Notes: generated by a model not told the origin, from the letters alone. 64,000 bases of DNA from Varroa destructor (GCF_002443255.2 NW_019211457.1:14359353-14423352); one strand, 5' to 3'. Shown: positions 14,099-27,193, counted from the stretch's first letter. Program-made: numbers and translations.

Positions 14099-15393
14099 TA
14101 CAACTACTATCAGTAACGCCAATAGGTATTCGTGACCCCAGAAACTAGTTCTGTTTCAGAAAATGTTTCTCCTTGACTACCCCCGGCCCTGATTTTCCTC
14201 CGCTCTGACTGTGACTTGCCTTGTGCATTTGTGCTTCTTTCTCAATAACGAATCCAACTCAATTTCCTATCGTTTTCAATTTCCCTATCATTGATCTGGC
14301 TTGATACCAAAATTCGAGCAACAAATCGTAAGTGCTTTACAATACTATCATTACCAACCATGAATCGATAAGATCCCGTATCACAAAAACTAAATGGTCA
14401 GCCGACAGAGATGTATTCTGCGACCCTTGCCGACGATACCGATGGATCGGTCCCACCATCATACGAATGCTATACCCGACTTGCTAGATGATCGAAACGG
14501 TGATTTTGACTTGTTTGGGCGGAAACGAGAAAAGAAATCATTCCGTCTTCATAGGTCGTTGTCGTCGGGTTTAGTAAAACGCTTCAAAAAACTGCCGAGC
14601 GAAAGCAGGGGAAACACAGGATATTCGATGATGGGAACTCTGCTCGATCACATTATTGAACGGAGGTCATGGCTTCATAAAATCACAGGATAAATGCCAA
14701 TTACGTAGTTATTTTGCTGTATGGAGGCGGGCTAGGCCTCTTCTATAGGGCATTTGATAGCCTAGTTAAAAGTAGAAGCTTACCCTTGGCAGACTTCCCA
14801 TTGGTAATTGTGAATCGGATTTTTTTTCTATGTGCCATATTGTATATATGTTCTAAGGTTGTTTTTTGGCGCTTTCGTTACTGGTTGGTAGAAAATTAAT
14901 TAGTAATATAATTACTCTAATTTTTTTTAAAGGTTCTTAAAAGGTCTTCAAAAGTTACTATATAACTTTTTTCTACTGACATTAATTACGTAGGTTTATG
15001 CATTCCCTAAGAGACTTGAAGCAGTATCAACCTCCTGCCTGGCCTTTTTCACTCCGACGTGTTTGATCAATATAAAAAGGACTATGGTTAAATTATAAAC
15101 GCTAATTATACATTGACGACTTTGTACAATATTCCTAATCAGGGTATATAAAATATTTATTCACCTAATTAGTTCCCATTTTGCGTTAAACATTATAAAA
15201 CCAAACCAATGTATCTAGATATATATACATTACATAATCAGTTGTCCTGCCTCTAAACACAGCTGTGGAACATATCACACAATTAAATATAGCGGCGATC
15301 AGCAAATAGGGCTTGCTGGCAAAATGCGACCTAAACTTTCTTAAGCACTTAATTTGGTTCGCACTTAGCTAAAATGACGATAAGTTTTTCTCC

Positions 15394-15415
15394 TAAGCGT
15401 CTTCGAAGACGCTTA
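15394..15415. repeat. 22-bp perfect palindrome
   Basis: TAAGCGTCTTC followed by its exact reverse complement, with no spacer. It lies in otherwise featureless DNA. A dimeric binding site or a terminator-like hairpin are possible roles; no gene is adjacent. Confidence 0.95.
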
Positions 15416-17971
15416 TTCAAAAGCATGCACCGCTTTATCTTCAATGTCAAATAGGCTTAATGTCACCCAAGACAGGATTCGCTTCAGCTGCCAGTGCAAA
15501 CAAACTTGCGGCGAATCTCTTATGTGTACGTCGATGGCTTTCTCTTCTAACACTTTTTTAAATACATTTGATGCCCCCGAATCGTAAGCCGTTTGGAATG
15601 CACGACGACAAATGAGCAGACATAATTTTAGGGGTGTTTCAATGACACATGCATGCCCTTCCAGAGCAATTGTAATTGCGGTACACGAAGCAGCAATTAT
15701 ACCAGGTGCAAATTTAGGACTCAGGCCAGCCTAGGAAATCAGCCTAATGCTTATCTATGTACGACAATAAATGCACCTCATCATTCACGTAAGTTATGTA
15801 GCATTGGCTCGTCCTTATCGTCACTTGCAACATACACAGGTCACTGGTAATTTTATTAGTAACACAGAACGTATACTTCCTAAAGCGTAGCGCGGCGCAC
15901 TAATGGCGGTCACAAAGCAATGCTTTTTGCGGAAGTTACCCATTCACATTGAGATCGCAATTTTAGGATTAGTAGAGATATTGGATAAAGTTGGATGAGA
16001 CAGAAGGAGACAATTAACAAAACATTATTTCAATCTATAGATTTCCGTATGGACTTTAGTAGCTGCGCCTGACAATAAAAGCGGTGTATGGGAAACGATC
16101 CGACGTACTGGTAGACGCCGACAATGACCTTCCTTTATTGTGTTACACCACGGTGCTTCCGACTGCTGCAAATGTCATCTATTCAACTTATTACCCTACG
16201 ACAAAGGGCCCTGCATGGAATGATTGCATAAATGTTCATCTAACTCTGATCAATCGTGTGTTACGTCACCATCATTGTCAAATATTAAATATGTCGTCGT
16301 GATTGTCACCTCTTTATTTTTACGGATGAACAATTATTAGTTCTTCATAATAACTGCCATGGATATTTAGCTGCCCTTAACATCTACATCGGATGTTACG
16401 ATTTGACGAGATGCAATGATGACTGTGCGAATGCGAAAAATAGAATTTTTCTACTGCATCCAAATTTTAACCAGACCAATAAACAGCTAAAAAACAGACT
16501 CTGAAGTACAGAATCTCTATTCTTTTTGTGATGGGATACGGATTTCAGTCCGTACAGGCTCAACCCTGAAAGGACGGCACGCCTTCGATCTGCGATAGAA
16601 AACTCTCTATCGAAGAACGACATCCAGATCAAAATAGATATCAGACACTGGCAGCCACCCTGTAGATAGAAAGACTAGATAAACGGTGAAACTTTATCCA
16701 AAAATTCTGAGGACGAGGGGGACTAGTAAAGGATTAGAACGTAAAATCTCAGAGCGAAAGCTGAGGCCCAAGTGACAGCGACGCAAACAGTTTTCAGGCT
16801 CTTCTAAGTTTAGCCCGCGTCACTGGGCGTTCAATTTATCGCTCAAATATTAATAAAGATACCTTCAAATGAAGTACAAGCCTATTTACCTGACATTAAT
16901 ATTTAAAGATGAGATTGCAAAACAAGCAAGATAGTTAGCAAAAAATTCGCCAATAAGGGCTGGTATTTGAAATCTTTGAGCAAGCCAGATAGACTGCATA
17001 GAAATATCAACTATCGCTGTATAGTATAAATAAAAAAAAAAAAAGACATAATTCTAAATAATGACTATTATGACGTGCTTGGTGTGATGTAGCAAAACGC
17101 ACTATTTACAATTCTTTCGTTTACATATAAATATCTATGAGAATGTTTATTTCGACTGAAGTCTATGCTTCGCCTTAACTGTAAACGTATTTTTTCGCCA
17201 CGTAAACCACCAGTATGAGTCTACAGCTTTCAAGAATGCAAACCCATGATTACTATTGTTGAACGATTCCCGGCTCTACCCAGCTAATGCTGACAGCATC
17301 AAAATCTGAATAACAATCTAATGTAGCTAGGGAAAATTGAAAAGGTGGGACTGTTCTTAGGTTACTATCATTCCAATAAAGTCGCGATAGGCTCTACAGA
17401 ACCGTCTGCTGAAGATCTGCTGGAAGCCGTCTTCGAAAACCGATAATCAATAATATCTTTTTGCTACGAACGTTAATCGGGGCGTTACTTCACTTCTGCG
17501 AAATCCTGTCACCTTGGTCGACGAATATATTGGAGTAAATTATTGAATTCTTCGTTTTTATTGTCGTTAGGCGCCTTTCAAGAGTACATGTCCTGGGTAT
17601 ACACGTTTGCGATGAAAAACCACATACTGGAAAATGCTTATGGCACTGCCATGCTTCCCTGTCGGATACCAATGATAGCCGTAGTGTAATAACTACTGAT
17701 CGAAAGGTAAACGCAAGCGTTTAACTAAACACCGATGCATCTTATCAACAAGTAAGGCCTCCGCAAAGGATCCAGATCCGTCGTTGTCGGATTTCTCCAT
17801 TTCTTGTGATCTTGGTCTATTTATTTATAATGTGCTTAAACCCCGAAGTTTAAGGATAAAAATGGGTTCATACTCACACAGGCACGAGTCACCCAACCAG
17901 CCATTTTTCAATGTTTCCTGTACAATCTCAAAGATGAATGCTGCTTCTTTACGATAGATATCTCTAAGCAG

Positions 17972-17997
17972 AGTCCTGTAGAATCTTCTACAGGACT
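17972..17997. repeat. Inverted repeat, 12-bp arms, 2-bp spacer
   Basis: AGTCCTGTAGAA at 17972-17983 and its reverse complement at 17986-17997 are separated by TC. The arms are perfect. Confidence 0.94.
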
Positions 17998-19118
17998 AAC
18001 TGCATCGTAGTTAACTCGCGTTGTTTTAGTGCGGTGGAAATTTGGGCGTATTCTAATAGTAAATGACTTCTGGACAGCTGTAGCCAAACTGATGTGAAAA
18101 AATACCCTTCGGACGCACAGTAAAGCCAAGCAAAAATCATTAGTCCGCGTCCCCTGTTGGATCGGTCACAGTCAACAAAGCGCGTCTATTTACAACAGAT
18201 TTTAGTGATTTAACACAAGGAATGACCGCCTGGAATATATTATAGCTGACAGAAAATAGTTCGTCCCAAAGTGATTTTATTTTTACATGAACGACCGCAT
18301 TTGTATAAGAAGTTAGCTAAAAAGGTTCCAGCAGTTGTTAAACGCCCTTGCTATAAAATGTCACGGAAGGCCTAAACATCGTAAACTCAATGTATCGCGG
18401 TTGGCCCTTAGACGTATAAAAGAAAACACCCTCAATAATTGTGTGCTTATAGCTGAATAACAGTGATAAAGTCAGTTCTGGTAAAATATTTTTAACCTTT
18501 TATTATTATAATTATTATACATTTTTGCGGACGTTTTTAAAAATATGTCATTTGACATTCGAGTAGCAACTACCAGTATCTTGATTGTAATATGCCCCAT
18601 CAAGAACTTTTTATTATGATTCTGCTTAGTCACACAGAGCTCAACATGGTAAAATGACAAAACTTTCGCATTGTTTACGACACCTCCAAGCCACAAACAG
18701 GGCCATCACACAGATGGTGCCCGTTTTATTCTGTGAATAACTGAAATTTTCGTTGGTTGAGAATGTCCCAACTTCATACTTCACTAGAAGCACTTAATAA
18801 TTCAACATAACGAAGAATCAATGTTCAACATGAGGCTGACTGGGGACATCCACAGTGGATTCGTTTCGGTTAAGATTAGCAAATTAAATTAACGCAGTTT
18901 ACGGACCCAGAATTACGTTTTCGGTTGGCCCAGTTTCAGGAAAGAAGCGAAATGTCAAACGCACGGTGATTTTGTCAAGGTTAAAAGTTGAGCAAGTTGA
19001 AAGTTAAAAGAAAGAGAGAGCAGACCTGCCCGAGAACAGGTGCAAATTTGTTTCACGAATACACCGATCTCTTCACATCTGAAGTTTGTTCTTTTAAGTA
19101 AAAAATACTACTTTATAG

Positions 19119-19215
19119 GAATTTCCGATGAGATGTGCACTGCATGCGGCATTCAAAAGCATAAGCGGTACCAATTATTTAATAACACAATGGCTTGCTT
19201 CGTATGTAGAAATTT
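19119..19215 (+). CDS. Possible exon upstream of the microexon
   Basis: After an AG at 19117-19118 (TACTACTTTATAG, moderate acceptor) a frame of 32 codons plus one base runs to the donor TTT|GTAAGT at 19215. It contains an ATG at 19128 (MRCALHAAFKSISGTNYL...). It leaves phase 1, which fits the microexon at 19579. The exon side of the donor is poor, and the frame is short. I do not recognise the peptide. Confidence 0.15.
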
Positions 19216-19578
19216 GTAAGTAATATTTTCGGTCTTATAAGACTCTTTTTATCTTTTAAGAATCTTTACAAGTACTTTTACCTGTGGGTCACTTTGGCTG
19301 TAACTGCTCAGATAGGCACTCATTATTTGAACACGTCGAATCGCCGGCAACACAAATCTGTCTCTTGTCACACGTGAAGTCAAAAAAGCTGAAAACTACC
19401 AAGCCCTAATTAGATCTAACGTGATGTCGGAACTGATAGCGCAATTGTGACATCAATACGTTTGCCCTTGCCTGACTTATTAAATTTTACTAATATAAAA
19501 ATAGCAACAACCCAAAGCACACCTCTGATATCGAACGCCAAATGATAATATTCGAAGAATTTTTTTTTATTTTCCCAG

Positions 19579-19612
19579 TAGAAGGTAAAGGTGCAGACGA
19601 TCCCCACCGGAG
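19579..19612 (+). CDS. Candidate 34-nt microexon
   Basis: An excellent 3' splice site (a run of T, then ATTTTCCCAG, ending at 19578) and a perfect donor GAG|GTAAGT (GT at 19613) enclose only 34 nt. Two of the three frames contain a stop. The third, entered in phase 1 and left in phase 2, reads EGKGADDPHR. The paired signals are stronger than most sites in this AT-rich window. It would need flanking exons of matching phase, and candidates exist at 19119-19215 and 19935-20043. Its function is unknown. Confidence 0.3.
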
Positions 19613-19934
19613 GTAAGTCTACGCCCAAAAGCTAACAGCGTTTGGTAAACTGAATTTTCTGGCATAAACGGAAGATTATAAACATCAATATCAAATTCAG
19701 ATCCCTATATCCAGGAAGCATCCTGAACATAGATCAGTTAGTGTTGAAGAAACGTAGTCGTTAGCGCTTTGTTTTCCCCGCGGGGTTCGGCGTGTGACGT
19801 GCTGTAGCGGGTCATATTGGCCAACGCCTATCTGGGCTAGAACGTACAGATGGCGGCGGCCAATAATAAGCACTGGTGCGATTGACTCAAGCGACTATGG
19901 TGATAGTAACATCGGCGTCTATTGGTTCCTACAG

Positions 19935-20043
19935 AAGTGCCTCGTTTATAGTTTACGATATTTCAATTGCTCGAAACGGAAAGTGTCCGCGACAACGACG
20001 TTGTCTAATCACAACTTCTGACGTCCTAGAACGTCAACATTAA
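19935..20043 (+). CDS. Possible terminal exon after the microexon
   Basis: Acceptor TTGGTTCCTACAG ends at 19934. Entered in phase 2, as the microexon requires, the frame gives 35 codons (SASFIVYDISIARNGKCPRQ...) to a TAA at 20041-20043. An AATAAA follows at 20067-20072, about 24 bp after the stop, as expected for a short 3' UTR. Another frame is also open here and stops at 20021, which weakens the case. The protein family is not recognised. Confidence 0.2.
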
Positions 20044-20956
20044 ATGTATTTAAATAATGAATTCTAAATAAACATAATAGCTATCTGCCTGACTGATGCC
20101 ATTTGACAATTCGACCTCATCTGAAATGAGCATGTGTATGTCTTGAACTTATGCGTAGTTTTATAGAGCATAACTTGCTAGAGTATACTGAATAGTTTGA
20201 ATATTCTGCAAAAAATAGGTATATTTTTAAAACATGTATTAGAAGCTTTACTTAGTAGGCCTACAGTGAAGTAAGTGTAATTAATGCTTTTTTTCTAATG
20301 ATTTCCATAAAAAAAAATTTCGTACGTATTTTCAAGGTTTTCATGGAATGCTCAAAGCAGAGAGAAAAGTGTTATTGGAAGATATCAGTCTGATTACCGA
20401 ATAGCTCAATCTGACTAGTTTAAAAGAAAAAAAAAATTTCTTTACGACAGAAATTTTACAATGAGATATATAAGGAAGCCGTTCATTAAAAACCGAATAG
20501 ATAGACGTCAGGTTCACACCAATGTTTAACACGTGCCTGTCGAATGACCGCCAATGATTTTGCCTTAAAACCTTCAAACAGCCTTTGCATCGTATGACGT
20601 ATGCCAACAAACAAATTATGTTACATTCACAGACAAGCGTTCGCGGTATATATGTAAAGGTCAAGACGTTTTTATATTATAGCCTTCATAAGCAAACAAA
20701 AACAGTCTGTCAATAGCATTGCTAACGACCCTCTGAGCCAACTATTAAAATGTGGATCAGTTCATATCTGCGCTGGTACGAAAACACGTAAGATTTATTC
20801 AATGGCGTCGCACAGCGTAATCGTTGCGTACGATTTAATAAGATTAACTCAAAGATTTCCTTACGCGATCTACTTTGCCTATATTTGACCCAAGGTGTCG
20901 TAGACAGCGCTTGGTTTAAGAAGCAAACATTGCCGACGCAATCATTCAACAAATAC

Positions 20957-20978
20957 ATATATATATATATATATATAT
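20957..20978. repeat. (AT)11 microsatellite
   Basis: Uninterrupted AT repeat with no gene next to it. Confidence 0.95.
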
Positions 20979-23208
20979 GCTCTTCAGCGATTTGTCATTT
21001 TTTCTATAGAAGAAATTTCTTGCTTCGCATGATATTATGGCGGGGGTCGAAAGTATGATCATAAAATCGTACGTATAAAGTCCCGTTAGACTGCTTGTAT
21101 TGATTGCCCTATCTGACAAATTTTCAAAGCAATGCGGCAAACAGCAGTATCGGGGCTAGTTATAGAAGGGTCAGTTGAAGACCAGCTAAGATTTTTTCCT
21201 TAGCCACTTGGTTCCATGTATACATATCGTGACTATGGAGATGATCCTCCGAACTCGTAAAGGCATATGCACGAGCAGATTTCATATGTTCACAGGGCAA
21301 GTATTAATCCTTAGCTTAAACTAATTACCAGTAGAACTTGTGCGGCCAGTAATATATAAAAATTATCCATTAAATTAATATGTAACAAATAGGAGCTGAG
21401 TAGCTGTTACCACTAGACGAAGTGCACCAGTGCTGTTCAGGTCTACTTAGAGGGAGCGTCGCCACTCCGCTATTTATCAGGCCTGGTCTGTCTGCCAAAA
21501 TATATTAGCATTTACTTTGCCGTTTCCAAAAGTTACGCGGGTTTCAACCTCTACAGCGCAAAGCTTATTACACTCATGTATAGAGATTAAAGCGATGAAA
21601 TGGCGCAATCTACTGCAATTTTTTTACTGATGTATTTGTTTGATGGTAAATGAGCTTAAAATTGACAAAATAACAGGCTAGGTGAAGCTGGGCTTTGCCA
21701 CAACCAAAAATTAACCTGGTTACAGTATCGTCTTGATGTTAGGTCCTTGAAATGATCACTTGCCTAATTGGCTTTTTATGTGCCAGCAAAGCCATCGCAT
21801 AGGACATGTCTCTAAAGTGTGGCCAGAACAAGAGCAAGAAACGACCTCGACTGCCATGTATCAATGACTTAGTAAAATGGCTGCCAAGAGTAAAAAAAAT
21901 CACTCCTTTTGAAACGCATTTTCGAGCGTAGCTGCGAATAACTTGTGTGTATTGTGCTAGGGAGTGTTCCGAAGTCAAGTCAGCCCGGGGAACCTTGGAC
22001 GCTATCACAGCATGATGTAAAAGTTACCTGGGATAAATAAGAGTGTGCCTGCTTGTTTTATTTAATTGAGTGCAGCTGATATACAGTTTACAGTTTTTGG
22101 CTTAGGTTTTACGCAATGTTATATGAGAAAAATGAGGCAACGACGCGAGACTTTTTTTTTTGGGCCGACACTCGGCTTTACTTCCCATGATTCTGAGGTC
22201 TCTTAAGATAACGCACTATAATAATTCTGAGATGTCTAAATAAATCAAACTTTTCCAGACCGAAGGCAAAGGTTTGCCGCTGCCCAACACCAGTAAAGTG
22301 AATCTAAAATTGTAACAGATGATAATAGCTATTCAATCTAGGTGTCTGTCAAGCCAGATTCGTTCATCGAATTACCTGACTATTGTCCGATTCTGTGCTG
22401 TGAAATATTCGGTCATTTCATCCTATTTCTTTATTATCGCTATACGCTTGTATATACCTGCTTATGCTCTCGTTGTGATAAAAGTAACGAATTCTTAGTG
22501 GCGGTGCCTCGTGTCTTCGTTTGCGCCTGCGCATCCGATGCTCTCCGAGGTCTATCGGAGGCAGCGGGTCCTGAAATCCAGAAAGAAAACAAACAGTCTA
22601 AGCAAACTATTCCCAAACAAGTTGTTATTGCTCTAATCCGTATATATGGAATATGATGGGACGTTACTTTGAATTCGACAATGTAGGAGTACAGGAAAAC
22701 AAGCTTTAAAATCAACAACCGTAAATAGTAAAGTTCATAAAAATAGTGGCATTGCATACAGAAGTGTATATGCTTGAACTGTGTGGCCTAAAGTGTGGAG
22801 TTGGGGCAATGTCATAACTGCACTTATTTCTATGGCCGCTTGGTTGCAGTGTCGTCCTTTAGATAGACTCCATCAGAATTTAGCGATCTGCTGACTCCGG
22901 TTAATTTAGCACTTTTAATGACGATGACCGATCTATGGGGCAACAAGAGCTATTTGAGCATTTATGTCGTGATGGCGGCCTTTGTGATCGTTTTACACAG
23001 GTGGCAATGAACCAAAAAAAGAAAAAAGCCCTGCTTCTCTTTGTATTTTAAATTGAGCTAGGTTTCTCTGTCAGTCGGAAGTTCGTTGGAAGATCAAGGA
23101 GCTAGGCTCACAAGGGCTAGCTTAGTTCGGCTTGGAAGCGTTAGTCTTCAACTAGTGATAATCCCTGATATGGCCCTATTAATTTTGGTCAAGTTAAATA
23201 CACTAAAG

Positions 23209-23230
23209 TAATAATAATAGTAACAACAAC
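23209..23230. repeat. (TAA)n grading into (CAA)n
   Basis: A short, imperfect trinucleotide repeat. Confidence 0.75.
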
Positions 23231-24218
23231 GGCTATAACAATAATTCCTTAGTCGATGGGCTTAGCATTCAATAAATTCTGTAATAGCTTTCTTCTAACT
23301 ATAATCTGATAACAGCTATTTTAAGTAAAACGATTTCAAAATAACTAATTGAACGTAGAATAGCCATTTAATAAATGACTTTGTTGTTCTCTTCCCATGT
23401 GCTGCTTTTTCTATTTATACACGAAATTTAGCGGCTCACGTAAACTCAAACACTTCTATACGTCCTCGAAACGCATGCGTGGATGTATCCTACGCATTTT
23501 CACTTGTCTGAACTACAATGGTGGTAAGCTGAAAATTCGCAGGTGATTCACCGAAGCTTCCCATGCTGCGATTGGCGCACAACCGTATAAGTGTGCGCTT
23601 GATAGCACTACCTCGAAAAATCAACCCATAGGTAACCCAATTGCGCCAGTCATACTTGGTGCACGGTTTTATGCTTAGACTGACATCGCTGAAGGATAAT
23701 TATATTAAATATTTATTAAAATAAGCGTTCGCCATTTTATCGTGCGTGGGGTTTCAAGGGGTGCTGATTGCAGCGTTAATAGCTGGAATCCTCGCATAGA
23801 CCGACTAAAAACGATTTCAGAACTGGTGCATAAAAAACGCGAAACACGCGTCCACGGTATTTTATGTTTTGGAAGGCTAACGCTAATGAAATTTCTCTAG
23901 AAGCACGTACACAATGGAACTAGATTGTGCGTATAGCTCAGCTCAACTTAATTGGTTGGTTGGGCATGGATGAAAAAATCTGGCTAGTTTGGAAGAATTC
24001 AAACTTTCGCGGGTTGTAGACTGTGATCAGGATTTCTGTATTAACGATGATCGGTTTCACTATTAATTATTGCAAAGTTGACGGAGAGACGTTGCTCCAT
24101 TCTGAATTGCGGAGATTCTTCTTTTTAAAGGTTGAACTTCATTGGGCACGTCGATACGAGAGTGTTGGACGCATGAATGAGCAAATCGTCTCATCGTTTG
24201 TTTTTTGTTCAATTTCAG

Positions 24219-24450
24219 GGCCGCTTCGATAGCAACACACGGTACGCATTTCGGAAGATCTTACAGTGGAGAACCTCAAAGAATTAAATCGCATCAAAGT
24301 CTTCCTCCCCAAAACAATATTGGGACTACACATAGTGACCGAAAATCTCTTTCGTACCTACTAGCCGATATACCGTTGCTGTCCGGGAACATACATCGTC
24401 GCTTTAAGCTCCCAGCAACGGAAGCTTTCAACACCAACCTTCAAAAATAG
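24219..24450 (+). CDS. Possible terminal exon, unknown protein
   Basis: A strong 3' splice site (a T-rich tract ending TTCAATTTCAG at 24218) precedes a frame that enters in phase 2 and stays open for 76 codons to a TAG at 24448-24450. The peptide is Ser/Thr/His-rich (begins AASIATHGTHFGRSYSG) with no recognised domain. No good donor lies inside, so it would be a last exon. A second frame (24365-24663) is also open across this region, ending at AGGTAA, and the minus strand carries an ATG frame at 24549-24361. Reading direction is therefore uncertain, and one or all may be chance. Confidence 0.18.
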
Positions 24451-24793
24451 AGGCAAAAATTCGCAGAAGCTTTTTGCCATCAATGCGACAGAGAACAGCG
24501 AGTGGAAAACGATGAACCGGCTGAACAGACACGTCGCCACTCGCTTCATTTTGCATGGGTTCTACCATAGACTTGGCAGGAAGTCATGCTTCTTAACGAT
24601 GCATATAGATGCTCCACATGCGAGGGAAATCGCGATAGATATGTCGCTCATTGCATCCAGGTAACATTTTTAGGACATCCGGCAAATCTCTTATATTAGG
24701 TTCGTAAACTCAATGAGACTCGTGTATCAAAAATACTTTGTAATGGTACTAAATCGCCTTATATATTTTCATGATATTCCAATATCGTATTCT

Positions 24794-24859
24794 TTATTTA
24801 CATATTTGAATTTCTTCGTTACTACCAGCACAGTTAAGCAAATGAAGTTTCATTGAGAC
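24794..24859 (-). CDS. Possible terminal exon paired with the signal-peptide exon
   Basis: On the minus strand, 293 bp after the donor at 25152, the tract GCTTTCGTTCATATATTCAG ends at 24860. It opens a phase-0 frame of 21 codons (VSMKLHLLNC... with two Cys) closing with TAA at 24796-24794. An AATAAA overlaps the stop (24798-24793). Joined to the exon at 25153-25349 this would give a secreted peptide of about 78 residues with three Cys. The phase match and poly(A) signal are encouraging, but a frame this short is easily found by chance. Confidence 0.18.
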   Translation of the reverse strand, partial: VSMKLHLLNCAGSNEEIQICK

Positions 24860-25152
24860 CTGAATATATGAACGAAAGCTAATACAGCAAGGTTTCTTAT
24901 CCGATTTTTTTCATCAACGCGCCATGTGATTAATATTTCAGTGTAAATCCATAATTAGCAATCGGTATCTGCACATAAGGGTCATTTACATCTAAGCCTT
25001 TGACGTGAGACCATTTGATTGTCCATTGCATTCCCATCTGTTCGTGGGTGTATGTGATCAATCAACATTAATCCAATAGTTTAAAATCTGCCCGTTCGTA
25101 TCAACCAAATAACAGCTACATGACTTCTCCTTGTCTGCTGTGTACCGCTTAC

Positions 25153-25349
25153 CTGTAACCGTGGAGGCTTATAACTACATATGTGATCACCCCTGGCGTG
25201 AAGTGCTGCGCTCGCCCTGCCCATAGCTGTAGCTATCAAGTTAGATGCTGAACGACTGTGGGCTACTGCGGTCACCCCGGCGAGGACCAGAAGAGGCCCC
25301 CAGAGAGACGAACCTACCAACATTGTTCTAGTACCTTGCAGGACAAATC
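25153..25349 (-). CDS. Candidate first coding exon of a secreted protein (partial)
   Basis: Read on the minus strand, a pyrimidine-rich tract ending TTTCGTTTTAG gives a good 3' splice site with the exon starting at 25349. The ATG follows at 25323-25321 with A at -3 (AACAATG). The 57 codons encode a classic signal peptide: MLVGSS, a hydrophobic core LWGPLLVLAGVTAVA, and an AVA|HS cleavage site obeying the -3/-1 rule. A polar, Arg- and Ser-rich stretch with one Cys follows. The frame runs exactly in phase 0 into a consensus donor CAG|GTAAGC (exon end 25153, GT at 25152-25151). The exon is visibly more GC-rich than its surroundings. I do not recognise the family, so the function is unknown beyond likely secretion. 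The combined signals make a real exon more likely than a chance frame, but no homology backs it. Confidence 0.43.
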
Positions 25350-26298
25350 CTAAAACGAAATGAAAGTTAAAAAAAAGAACTGTAAATAATCAGCCCAGTT
25401 AACTAGATACCGTGCATTATTAGAATAGTCGTGCAGATGTGCGATTTGACATTTCTCTCACAGCCCTTCGCGCGAAAACTCGAAATATGTAATAAAATGA
25501 AATTTGGTAGTGTTGTACATATGACGATATATAGTTTGTTTAAAAGTATTGTTAGTTTGTGCATCGCGTGTCCCAATTGATGCAATCAAAACAGTAAGGT
25601 AATTTACCCTTACCACAACCTGGATCTTGTGGGTAGGTGCACGATGAATGATAAAACCACTTTAGAATAGTAAAACTCGATTCAGGACAAGACCCCTGAT
25701 GGTTTCATACAGTACTATGCCTGCACAGATTTAGTAGATTCACATGATAGCACACGAAAAAGAACATCAAAAATAATCATTTTAAGTCTCCATTTCAAAT
25801 CTCCACAAGCATAGTACTGTTGTTTACAATCAGGTGAACTGAAGTTTTACATGATACTATACTGGGCTTACCAGTGAATGAAATCATCTATCGTGTGATT
25901 TCCTGTGATCCATCTGGCTGAAAGCGTTTTAATGTCCTACCTATTTCCGTAATGGTCATATCGGAGTTCTCCACGTCGGCACATTTTCAATAATACAATG
26001 AATAAAAGTTTGTTTTATTACGCGATCGTACGTCTGTCGTTAGCGGTGGATTACCAAGCGAGGTAGTACGAAGGTTCCAATCAGATCGGTTGAACTTCGT
26101 AAACTAAAAATAACTTGGTCTGCGTTTTGGGCACATCCGTTCGAGAGGAAATAACGTTCGTTAATAATGCACGAGCCCATTTTACAGGAACTCTGAGCTT
26201 AGCACTATCTGGCAGCTTCAAATAGTTAATTAGACGATTTTTCGCTCAATAAGAATACATATGCAAAGAGTGCCAGTTTAGTGTTACGTACGTTAGTC

Positions 26299-26313
26299 TT
26301 TTTTTTTTTTTTT
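26299..26313. repeat. Run of 15 T
   Basis: A T homopolymer. No retroposed gene or target-site duplication could be linked to it. Confidence 0.9.
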
Positions 26314-27162
26314 GCTGATTTTAACCATAGGTTTTAGGTATACAGACGATCAGATTACGAATTACTAACAGGATAAAATTTTTCTGAAGGAAAATCGCAG
26401 TGCCTTTAGTAGTATACCTTACTGGACGGGACTTCGTTATGAATCTTATAACATGAGCATTCCTTTCTGTTTCATCTTTTTTCATACGCAACATAAAGTA
26501 GGCGCCGATTATACAATACGGCCGCTACGTTTATTAACCCAACGGGCACCTCATTTCGGTGCCCCCAGTTCTATGCAGCCGCGGCATTTCACCAGTGTCA
26601 AAGACCATCAGTTGCTGCCTTCCTTTAACACTGGCCAGTCTGATTCGCATTGGTGGGCCCCAGTGATTGGTTTGTGGTCAGCAGGTCTGGGTCCGCTAAT
26701 GCCGAACTAACCCATCGATGCTTACTCGCGTCCATCCGTTGCGGCCAGATATGGCTTAACGACTAAGAACAGTAACGATAGGAGGCAACGTCACTGCAAC
26801 AACAAGCATGTAACGCTAAATACCATCAACAAATGTGCTATAATAGAAAAAAAGGAAATTCTACGTAAGTATCTATCAGATATTGTGTTATAACATGGTA
26901 AAACCATTACGTTGTTCGCCTTGTTTTCGCTGTAGAAATGTGATATTGAACGGTGATAAGGATCCGTTAAAAACTGCACCGAGCATATTTCTATGACACT
27001 GCTTATTTATATCGGAAGCATACCTTGGACTAATGATATCTGGACGTTGATTTACAAAGAAAAAAAAAACTGCCGAAATTAAAAAAGAATTATCTCAAAA
27101 AGTCGTTGTTCTTAACTGTATATACATAGAACATTAGCTGCATATCTGCAGTGTATTATACA

Positions 27163-27193
27163 GAATAATAATATCAGTAATAATAATATTACT
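27163..27193. repeat. (TAA)n, interrupted
   Basis: Two short TAA runs separated by a few bases, followed by a duplicated TAGTTACTAGTTA motif. Confidence 0.75.

Larger units (their letters stand above)
14099..19118. other. No gene recognised
   Basis: AT-rich DNA. It contains the palindrome at 15394 and the inverted repeat at 17972. Frames at 14394-14693 and elsewhere are within chance length and start or end without supporting splice or poly(A) signals. Confidence 0.6.
20044..24218. other. No gene recognised
   Basis: AT-rich DNA with two microsatellites. The overlapping opposite-strand frames at 22342-22757 both exceed 100 codons but share one low-stop segment and resemble nothing known. Confidence 0.6.

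Noticed and set aside
23930..23970. tRNA-like A box (TAGCTCAGC...TTGGTTGG)
   Set aside because: No B box or acceptor-stem pairing follows at the expected distance.
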